Shown piece by piece: positions 18,621 to 26,249 of a stretch of DNA of 64,000 nucleotides. Source of the DNA: Kiritimatiellaeota bacterium B1221. Its GTDB lineage: Bacteria; Verrucomicrobiota; Kiritimatiellia; SS1-B-03-39; UBA6053. The position numbers were made by a program, and so were the translations under genes. The notes under the pieces are model-generated. The model was not told the DNA's origin and made no database searches. It saw only the letters and a list, made by a program, of their open reading frames with translations. The stretch's first letter is position 1. Every line of letters starts with the position of its first letter. The stretch lies in the NCBI GenBank assembly GCA_029269125.1, contig JARHXX010000012.1:44233-108232 (forward strand). The letters run 5' to 3'.

Positions 18621-20120
18621 TCAGGCCCCGAATTCTGCCAGAAAGGGTCGGTCTGTATCCGTGCGCAGACACCAGTTCAGGAGTTGTAACATCAAGGTGG
18701 CCTGCACCTCTTCCGTTCCGGGTTGACCGTAGAGGTTGCGCATTTCATAAGTATCCGCCTCCAGATCAAACAACTCATTCCCTCCCGTTTCGCGCACCAC
18801 CAGTTTCCATTCCGGTGTCCGCACCATTTTGCATCGCGCCATCGCATCCGGACACTGCTGATAGGTCAGTTGCTTTCCTTCGGTGGCCTTAATCCTCTTG
18901 CCGTTTTTTTCTTCCCACACCGGGGTATCAAAGCGTTCCCGCATGGCCTGTTCATGTCCGCCATCCGCAAACACCGCCTGCTTCCCCGCAGCCCCCTGCA
19001 ACAGGGGCAACATCGATTGCCCATGCCAAACCCAATGCGGGGGGCGCTCCCAGCCCAAATAATCAAAAATCGTCGCAGGAAGATCCACATGTTCACTTAA
19101 ACCCTGTATGCGTTTCCCCTGCGGAATCCCGGGGCCGGCCATGATAAAAGGCACCTGTAAAAGGCAGTCCCGCAAATCCGCATCCCATTTTTCATTGATC
19201 CCGTATTGGCCGGCATAATCTCCATGATCCGAAGAAAAGATCACCAGCGTATCTTCAGCCAACCCTTCCTGCTTCAGCACATCCAACACCCGGCCCACCT
19301 GATCATCTATAAACTGAATCATGCCGTAATACACCGCCTGAATTTCCCGCAAGGCCGCCTCCGGCACCTCCTCGCCTAAACGCCACTTCCGCTGAGCCCG
19401 AATCGGTAAACTGGCATTCTCCGGCTCCCCATAGGGAAACGGCTGCAGAGTCCGGGGGTCCACCATCGAATAATAAGGTTCATGAATGCAGTATGCTGGA
19501 TGGGGTTTGCTGAGATTCAGCTGCAGAAAAAACGGTTTCTCCGGATCCCGGAGCGTCTGCAGATAGGCACAGGCCTGATCGGTTCGATTTTCATCCGAAA
19601 ATGTGGTCACCTCTCCCGTGGCCACCGTGGCAGCACACACATCCGCAATCGCGTCCAAATGCGGGCCCGTCCGTTGAGTGGCCGCCGGATAATGACGGGT
19701 CTGCAAAGCCAGATCACTCATCAGCCCCCGGGTAAAAGAAGTGTAATCCACCGTGCCGGCCCCCTTCCGGTTTTTACCTTCCCCTTGCCCGTAAAACCGA
19801 TCCTCCTCCCACACATGATTCAAACCCAGGACCGCAGTTTCATAGCCCTGTTCACGCATAAACTCCCCTAAGGTCGGATCCCCCCCGGGTAAATGATTAG
19901 GCCCCATAACCGTGCGGAGACCGTCGGTATGCGCATAACGACCGGTGTGCATCGAACAGCGGGAGGGCACACACTTGGGAAAACAGGCGAAATGTTTTTC
20001 AAACACGGTTCCCCGCGCCGCCAACGAATCGATATGCGGCGTTTTCACATCCGGATTCCCCATACAACTCAAACAATCCCCTCTCAATTCATCGGCGGTT
20101 ATAAAAAGTATGTGCTTCAT
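18621..20120 (-). CDS. Type I sulfatase (formylglycine-dependent), no signal peptide
   Basis: 499 aa. Motif C-V-P-S-R (Cys50 to Arg54, in FPKCVPSRCSMHTGR) is the substrate for formylglycine formation. N-terminal metal residues sit in ITADELRGD, and VIFSSDHGDYAGQYG supplies the second metal segment. It differs from the neighbouring sulfatase in length and sequence, so the two probably remove sulfate from different positions. No signal peptide is present. It is convergent with that sulfatase and divergent from the GH78 gene, sharing a 156-bp upstream region with it. A typical arylsulfatase/choline-sulfatase-like fold; exact substrate unknown. Confidence 0.9.
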   Translation of the reverse strand: MKHILFITADELRGDCLSCMGNPDVKTPHIDSLAARGTVFEKHFACFPKCVPSRCSMHTGRYAHTDGLRTVMGPNHLPGGDPTLGEFMREQGYETAVLGLNHVWEEDRFYGQGEGKNRKGAGTVDYTSFTRGLMSDLALQTRHYPAATQRTGPHLDAIADVCAATVATGEVTTFSDENRTDQACAYLQTLRDPEKPFFLQLNLSKPHPAYCIHEPYYSMVDPRTLQPFPYGEPENASLPIRAQRKWRLGEEVPEAALREIQAVYYGMIQFIDDQVGRVLDVLKQEGLAEDTLVIFSSDHGDYAGQYGINEKWDADLRDCLLQVPFIMAGPGIPQGKRIQGLSEHVDLPATIFDYLGWERPPHWVWHGQSMLPLLQGAAGKQAVFADGGHEQAMRERFDTPVWEEKNGKRIKATEGKQLTYQQCPDAMARCKMVRTPEWKLVVRETGGNELFDLEADTYEMRNLYGQPGTEEVQATLMLQLLNWCLRTDTDRPFLAEFGA

Positions 20121-20208
20121 GGTGAACGACTTTTACCTTTACCCGCGGGATTTCACGAGCACCAACCCCGCTTCATTATTGCAATTCGTTGCAACCCAAA
20201 TCCTGTCC

Positions 20209-20220
20209 GCAACAATATTC
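20209..20220 (+). promoter_or_regulatory. Near-match to the locus motif upstream of the GH78 gene
   Basis: GCAACAATATTC differs from GCAACAANRTGC at one position. It lies 68 bp before the GH78 start in the region shared with the divergent sulfatase. A GTAGTGTAACTTCAC sequence at 20240-20254 resembles GTAATGTAACTTTAC at 9564-9578. Confidence 0.35.
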
Positions 20221-20276
20221 GGAAAATCAGCATTTTTATGTAGTGTAACTTCACTTTTGATCTTTAAACCTTAGAC

Positions 20277-23033
20277 ATGTCCTTGCCCCTTCCCTTTCAA
20301 AACAGTGCGTTCTGTTGGCTCCACTCCCTCCCCCCTTCCCGCAATCAATTTGTCAGTTTCGAACTCGATTTTGAGCATCAGAACTTTGAGCGCCTCCCTT
20401 TTCACCTTTTTGCCGACACCCGATTCCGGCTGTATGTGAATGAAAACTTTGTGGCCTATGGCCCCGGGAGATTTGTCACGCAATTTGCGGAGTATGACAG
20501 CTTCGATCTCTCCGCGTTTCTTTGCGAAGGAACCAACCGCCTGCGGGTGGAAGTGAACTATTACGGCAGCTCTTCCTATCAATCCATGCCGGATGGCCTC
20601 CCCGGCTTTATCGCCGCCGGCGGGAATCAGGAGGGCTCCCTCTCTTTTGCGACGCCGGGGAACTGGCGCGCCCGGGTGCATACGGCCTGGGATCCCCAAT
20701 CCCCGCTTTTCAGTTTTGCACAAAATCCCGCCGAAATTCTCGATACCCGGCGCCTGGATCAAGAGCTCGCGACCGCTGAATTAAAAGAAATCCATCCGCT
20801 CCCCCCCTCGCAAACTCCCTGGACCACCCTGCGTCCCCGTTCGGCCCCCTATCCGGATTATCAATCCATGGCACCCCAACGCCTATTGGTGGCCAGCCCG
20901 GTGAAAACCCTTTATCAGCGTATCGGCATTCAACTCGAGGACGCGGAATTCTCCAAATTGAAAAGAAATCACAATGCAAAAAGTTCCCGCCAACTCACCG
21001 CCTGGATTTACAGTGAACAGGCTCAGAGTCTGAAGCTGGAAACCTTTTGGTGCATGATGGAGATCAATGGGCAGCCCTGCGAACTTGATGACAGCAGCCT
21101 CCAGGGCAATCACGGATTCACCAGGGTTGACTTAAAAGCGGGATGGAATTTCTACAGTGTCAATGTCGAGCAACTCACCGAACACTGGACCCACCTCCTC
21201 GGGTGGCCAACCGGCGCGGGGCTGAGCCTCCACGCCCGACCTGACCGAAGCGAAACCGCTCCCTGGGCCGTTTCGCCTCCCCGGGAATCGCGCAGCCTGA
21301 TTCCCCCTCCCGACTCTCCCGACACCTTCGGTCTCCCGGAGGGCTGGATTCGCGACTCCGGCGAGATCTCCCGGATCACCCCCGCCCGTTTGGTGGCCTG
21401 GATGCGTCCGGATGAAAATCGTGCCTTGCGGGATCTCCCTTGGATTGAGCTCAAAAAGGGCCATCACTTTGATGCCCCCACCGCCATGTGGACCCTCGAT
21501 TTTGCCGATCAGTTTTATGGCCATCCCGTGATCGAAGTCGAGGCCCCCGCGGGGAGCATTCTCGATGTCGCTTATGATGATTGGAAACGTGAGGACGGCT
21601 GTGTGAATCTCTACCATTCCAATCCCTTTACCGACGCTGCCGACCGCTATATCCTTCGCGGGGGACGTCAAATCATTGAGGGACTCAATCCCCGCGGAGG
21701 CATCTTTATGCAAGTCACCCTCCACACTCCGGAAGGGGATACCGCGCCGCTGAAACTTCATAATGTATCGATCCGCTCCCGGCAACTTCTCAAACAGCAG
21801 CCACCCAAAAGTTCTTTCAGCTGTGGAGATTCTGTCATGGACTGGGCCTGGAACATTTCCACCCACACTTTGATCGCCTCTACGGACGAAGCCTATGCCG
21901 ACTGCCCCTGGCGCGAACGGGGAAGTTATATCGGCGATTCCCTGGTGAATTTTCATCTTCAACGTCTGATCACTTCCGATCTTTCCATTGCCCGCCGCAC
22001 TTTCCGGATGATGGGGGAAGGACAACACCTGTCAGGACCACACCAGGGACAACTCGCTTCGGTCACTCCCGCCTGGCACCGGAAGCCTCATGAAGACTTT
22101 ACATTGATCTGGATCATGTGTCTTCGCGATTACTGGAATTATACCGGAGATCGCTCTCTGCTGGAAGAAACCTGGCCGGTCATTGAACGCATTTGGGACA
22201 GCCCCGTCTGGAAAACCAATGAAGCCGGATTATGGGACGTCACCGAAGAGATGTCTCCCTTTATCGACTGGGGAGTACAAAAGGAGGACCGCGTCGGCCG
22301 CTCCAACCTGCTGCTCAACCTTTTCCGTCTGGGCGCCCTCCAAGCCACCGCGGAAATTGAACGGGTGCTTGGCCGGAACTTCCACTCAACCAAAGCGAAA
22401 ATCGCCTCCGTGGATCAGGCCCTGCAAACCCGGCTCTGGCAGGAGGATCAAGGCCGTTTCGCCCCCTCCGATGATCACAATTCCCCTTGCCTCCATGGAC
22501 AAGTACTCGCGTTGGCTTTTGGGCTCGGCAATGCCGAACGTTTGCTAAAATCCATCGAACCGGAACTTAAGCAAAATTTCAAAAAAGGGATCAGCCAGGG
22601 ACAAGGGGCCGGACATCTGGAGCTCTATTTCCATATCTACCTGCTTCCCGCTCTTGCGGAAATGGGCCGGGACGATTGGGCCGAACAGTTTATCATAGAA
22701 CATTTCGAGTACCTGAAGTCCCTGAACTATCCCACCCTCAATGAATGCTTCTGTCGGGCGGTAAGAGGGCAAGGCAGCTGTTGCCACAGCTGGAGCGGTG
22801 CACCCGCCATCTACGCCAGTCAAAACATCCTGGGCCTGCGCCAACGCGAACCCGGGAACCCGGATGCATGGATCGTGGACCCCCGCACACAAAATTACAG
22901 CTCCGTCAGCGGATGTCTTCCCCATGCAAAGGGGGACATATACGTCTCCTGGACCCGCAAAGAAAACGGCTTTCATTTTGAGATTAAGGCCCCCGAAGGC
23001 GTGGAGGTTCAAGTCCCGGCATCCGCACGTTAA
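20277..23033 (+). CDS. GH78-like alpha-L-rhamnosidase, cytoplasmic
   Basis: 918 aa. Two N-terminal beta domains (one with RLYVNENFVAYGPGR) precede an (alpha/alpha)6 barrel from about residue 510. The GH78 signature ADCPWRERGSYIGDS contains the probable general acid E547, and the late CHSWSGAPAIYASQNILG segment is typical of the family. A C-terminal beta domain closes the protein. These enzymes release alpha-L-rhamnose by inversion. There is no signal peptide. Neighbours are two sulfatases and two secreted GH-A-like enzymes, which suggests a sulfated, rhamnose-containing glycan; that substrate is inference. Related (alpha/alpha)6 families are possible but the motif favours GH78. Confidence 0.85.
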   Translation: MSLPLPFQNSAFCWLHSLPPSRNQFVSFELDFEHQNFERLPFHLFADTRFRLYVNENFVAYGPGRFVTQFAEYDSFDLSAFLCEGTNRLRVEVNYYGSSSYQSMPDGLPGFIAAGGNQEGSLSFATPGNWRARVHTAWDPQSPLFSFAQNPAEILDTRRLDQELATAELKEIHPLPPSQTPWTTLRPRSAPYPDYQSMAPQRLLVASPVKTLYQRIGIQLEDAEFSKLKRNHNAKSSRQLTAWIYSEQAQSLKLETFWCMMEINGQPCELDDSSLQGNHGFTRVDLKAGWNFYSVNVEQLTEHWTHLLGWPTGAGLSLHARPDRSETAPWAVSPPRESRSLIPPPDSPDTFGLPEGWIRDSGEISRITPARLVAWMRPDENRALRDLPWIELKKGHHFDAPTAMWTLDFADQFYGHPVIEVEAPAGSILDVAYDDWKREDGCVNLYHSNPFTDAADRYILRGGRQIIEGLNPRGGIFMQVTLHTPEGDTAPLKLHNVSIRSRQLLKQQPPKSSFSCGDSVMDWAWNISTHTLIASTDEAYADCPWRERGSYIGDSLVNFHLQRLITSDLSIARRTFRMMGEGQHLSGPHQGQLASVTPAWHRKPHEDFTLIWIMCLRDYWNYTGDRSLLEETWPVIERIWDSPVWKTNEAGLWDVTEEMSPFIDWGVQKEDRVGRSNLLLNLFRLGALQATAEIERVLGRNFHSTKAKIASVDQALQTRLWQEDQGRFAPSDDHNSPCLHGQVLALAFGLGNAERLLKSIEPELKQNFKKGISQGQGAGHLELYFHIYLLPALAEMGRDDWAEQFIIEHFEYLKSLNYPTLNECFCRAVRGQGSCCHSWSGAPAIYASQNILGLRQREPGNPDAWIVDPRTQNYSSVSGCLPHAKGDIYVSWTRKENGFHFEIKAPEGVEVQVPASAR

Positions 23034-23086
23034 CCCACAGGCTTAGAACGCCTCCAAATCCATTTACAAAAAACGAAAAACAGCCC

Positions 23087-26047
23087 ATGAAAAAAAATAT
23101 CCTTTCAAATCTGCTCTGTGCCCTCGCCTGCTATCCACTCTCCTCTGCCCTTGCGCAAAGCGCAACCGCCCCCACAAACTTTGTCGAAAAGCCCGCGGTC
23201 TTCACCGTCACCACCGAAGTGGCAAACCCGCATGTCCAAGCTTTCACCGTAACCGGTCCCGCTTTTGGGAACACCCTGAACCGTACGGGCAAGGGTGGAT
23301 TTGAACCTGCAACTTTCCGTACCCGATTGGAGGCGCAGTCGGATTCCCCAAATCGAATCATCGATGACCGTTCGTCGGGAATTGGATATTATGATGTGTA
23401 CGCCTCCGGTTACCTTGACGGTGCCGAAGTGCGGGTTTATCGGATTGTAAACGGTGAGCTCATGCTGGTTCGTGAAGACAGAGTTGCTCCCGGCGGCACC
23501 GTGATTGAATACTGGAATACGAACCCGCAAAAAGTGATTCCTGCGGGAACAACCGAAGGTCAAATGAAGTGGGCGGACTGGAGCCGCAAAGAAGCCCATC
23601 GGTGGTTTACCGTGTTTGCGGTCGATCATGCTGGAAATATTTCCCGGCCGGCCACCCCCATACGCCAGGACCGCAGCCAGGCCGAAAAAGGGGTGAAAGA
23701 AAAAAACCATGAAGTGAATTTTCGGGCCCCGCGGAATTCTGCAGATACCGAAGCGCCCCCCGCCCCACAAAACTTTCAAGCACGTATCAATGAACAGGGC
23801 ATCATCGAATGTTCCTGGGACCCGGTGGCCGCGGATGACCTGGCCGGATACCGCCTCGGACGCACAGACACCGATCCTGCCAGTCACCGCGGCGTTTATT
23901 TACAAATGGAAGGTGAAGGGGCTCCCATCATGCAGGGCGACATGGTCATCGTCAGCAAAAGCCTGATCGACTTTACACCGGCTTGGCTTTCTCATCGGGT
24001 GGGCGGTTTGAACCGGCAAATCCGGGGCAATTATCCTGATGGCGTCCCCAACGATTTTATTCCCGATCCTGACTCCGGAAAAACCTGGAGACTGGTCAAA
24101 CATGAAGCCGACACCCCGGTGCCCAATCCCGGTGAAGTCTATTTTGAAATGACTCTTCGTGAGGGGGATGTGGAGTTGGTGGGAAAATCGGGCATCCCCG
24201 ACATCTCAACCACCCAGCAGGAGTATTACCCTGTCCCGGAAGACGGTGAAGAATACATCATGGAAGTGTGGATGAAAGCCGATCGCAACGACCGTGCACC
24301 CGTGGTTTTCACCTGGGACGGCGACAAACGGGTCGGCGGTTTCGTGGGAGAAACCGCATTGCAACTGACCGATCAATGGAAAAAATATGAGGTTCGCTTT
24401 ATCGGGAAATCAGCGGCAGAAGGATTCCACGCGTACTTTGTCCTCAAAACCGAGGGACCCGGAACCTTCGCTTTCGATAATTTCCACATTTACAAAACCG
24501 GCACCGACTACCTCGACTACCTCCCCTACCAGTATGAAAATCTGAAAAAATCGGGCATGACCACTTTCCGCACCCATGGTCCGATTAAAACCGGGACCTC
24601 CACCTACTCCATGCGCCAATACCTCGGTGAAGCCGGAGAAGCCCAAGGCGTCGCCAAAGGGAACACCCTCCCCCAGGCATTGCGGATGATGGAAAAAGCG
24701 GCGTTGAATCCCTGGCTGCAAATTGAATACCATATGAGTCAGGAAGAGTGGCTCGGATTTATGGAATATATGGCGGCGCCTTACGATCCGGCAACCGATA
24801 CCGCGGAGAATAAACCCTGGGCCGCCCTCCGCTATGAACAGGGTCAACAAGAACCTTGGATCAAGGTCTTCCCCCACATCTATTTCGAACTCAGTAATGA
24901 AACCTGGAACGGTCTTTTCCGTCCCTGGACTTTTGAAAATATGCGCGACAGCAAAACCGGCACCACCTATCCCCGGGGGGCGGTCTATGCCAAATTCCAT
25001 GATGTTGTCGCGGACATCCTCCGCAGCAGCCCTTACTGGGAACCCGCCTACGAGGAGACCTTCATCCATGTACTCGGTGGCTGGTCGGCCACTTTGGGGA
25101 GAGACAGTCTTACCCATGGCTACACCCAGGAGATTGCGAATGAAACCCAATCGGGAGAATACATCACCATCGCGGCCTACAACGGCGGATGGGATGAAGG
25201 TGAAGGCCCACCCAAAGAAAACCGTGCCAGCTATTTTAATGTGCTCAGTCAGGTAAACCAAACCGCGATTCCCCGTATCCGACGTTTAAAAGCAGTCAGC
25301 CAAAACGCGAGTGATCGATTGGGCCGCGAAGTGAAGTTCGGCACCTATGAAGCCGGCCCCGGCTATGCCATGAACGGATTGAACAACGCCAAAGTGAGTA
25401 AAGAAGAAGCCACAAGTCAGGAAAACGTGATGAAAAGTAAACTCTCCGGCGTGGCAACGCTCGACAGTTTCCTCGCACGCAGCGTCCATGGCTCCGACAT
25501 CGATAACTTCTTTACTTTTGAAGAGGGAAATCTTTGGAAATCCCATGCAAAAAAACATCGGGGCGGACAACCGCATGCCAGCTTTCTACCCCTGGTGATG
25601 TTTAACCATCTCGCCACCGGAGATATGCTGGAAACAGAAACCGTGAGTGTCTCCACCGTGGACACCCCGAAATCCCGCCGCCGCCAAGCCATTGAAGCGG
25701 GCCCTCTGGCCGCGGTTTACGCCACCCGTCAGGATAAAAAAGTCACCGTGATCTGTATCAACCGTCAGGTAGCCGGCTACCCCGATCCCGCCCGGGATGG
25801 CTTCACCCCCTTCGAATTCCGGCTCCCCTTCACCCAGGCTGATAAAATCACCCTTTACCGCATGTCCGGCGCGCCAAGTGACCACAATATATATCAGGAA
25901 AACGTAAAGGCGGAATCCCTTGAACTGTCACCTGACACCCTCAATGAAGGCCGATTTGTCATCAACGCCTCCACGGGTGCTGACGAACGCGGCCTTCCCC
26001 CGTCTGAAGTGTATATGTACGTTTTCGAAGGAACCAATATCGAATAA
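23087..26047 (+). CDS. Secreted clan GH-A-like glycoside hydrolase (paralogue 2)
   Basis: 986 aa with a signal peptide (MKKNILSNLLCALACYPLSS...AQS). It is the larger paralogue of the protein at 14651. Both share IGYYDV..G..DG..VYR near the N-terminus, a CBM4/9-like middle domain, an ELSNETWN acid/base motif (E605 here) and a YEAGPGY nucleophile motif (E755 here), 150 residues apart. A fibronectin-III-like insert (IIECSWDPVAADDLAGYRLG, about 243-263) is present here and absent from paralogue 1. It is probably exported and acts on the same polymer as its paralogue, perhaps at a different linkage. It follows the GH78 gene by 53 bp. Named family not assigned. Confidence 0.72.
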   Translation: MKKNILSNLLCALACYPLSSALAQSATAPTNFVEKPAVFTVTTEVANPHVQAFTVTGPAFGNTLNRTGKGGFEPATFRTRLEAQSDSPNRIIDDRSSGIGYYDVYASGYLDGAEVRVYRIVNGELMLVREDRVAPGGTVIEYWNTNPQKVIPAGTTEGQMKWADWSRKEAHRWFTVFAVDHAGNISRPATPIRQDRSQAEKGVKEKNHEVNFRAPRNSADTEAPPAPQNFQARINEQGIIECSWDPVAADDLAGYRLGRTDTDPASHRGVYLQMEGEGAPIMQGDMVIVSKSLIDFTPAWLSHRVGGLNRQIRGNYPDGVPNDFIPDPDSGKTWRLVKHEADTPVPNPGEVYFEMTLREGDVELVGKSGIPDISTTQQEYYPVPEDGEEYIMEVWMKADRNDRAPVVFTWDGDKRVGGFVGETALQLTDQWKKYEVRFIGKSAAEGFHAYFVLKTEGPGTFAFDNFHIYKTGTDYLDYLPYQYENLKKSGMTTFRTHGPIKTGTSTYSMRQYLGEAGEAQGVAKGNTLPQALRMMEKAALNPWLQIEYHMSQEEWLGFMEYMAAPYDPATDTAENKPWAALRYEQGQQEPWIKVFPHIYFELSNETWNGLFRPWTFENMRDSKTGTTYPRGAVYAKFHDVVADILRSSPYWEPAYEETFIHVLGGWSATLGRDSLTHGYTQEIANETQSGEYITIAAYNGGWDEGEGPPKENRASYFNVLSQVNQTAIPRIRRLKAVSQNASDRLGREVKFGTYEAGPGYAMNGLNNAKVSKEEATSQENVMKSKLSGVATLDSFLARSVHGSDIDNFFTFEEGNLWKSHAKKHRGGQPHASFLPLVMFNHLATGDMLETETVSVSTVDTPKSRRRQAIEAGPLAAVYATRQDKKVTVICINRQVAGYPDPARDGFTPFEFRLPFTQADKITLYRMSGAPSDHNIYQENVKAESLELSPDTLNEGRFVINASTGADERGLPPSEVYMYVFEGTNIE

Positions 26048-26190
26048 AGTCAGATGAAGCGTCCCCCACCGTTTCGTACCCATCTGAACATGAAGGGTAC
26101 GGAAGTGGTCCAGCAGAATCTTGCGCGCCGTATATGCCGGCCCCCAAAGGGCCGCGGTTTTAAAGGATAGATTCCCCCCTCCCTCAACCC

Positions 26191-26202
26191 GCAACAAAAT
26201 GC
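26191..26202 (+). promoter_or_regulatory. Locus motif upstream of the GH94 gene
   Basis: GCAACAAAATGC matches GCAACAANRTGC. It overlaps an in-frame ATG at 26199, which argues that translation of GH94 starts downstream at 26250, 48 bp further on. Confidence 0.5.
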
Positions 26203-26249
26203 GACTCCCCATCCTCGCCAGCGGACAGAAGAATGTTCATGCAAGACGC

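Noticed and set aside
21132..22028. 298-codon open frame antisense to the GH78 gene
   Set aside because: Low-complexity Gly/Arg-rich translation opposite a conserved enzyme; no family features.
24410..25261. 283-codon open frame antisense to the GH-A paralogue
   Set aside because: It spans the antisense of the catalytic region of a clear enzyme and shows no signal, domain or own promoter.
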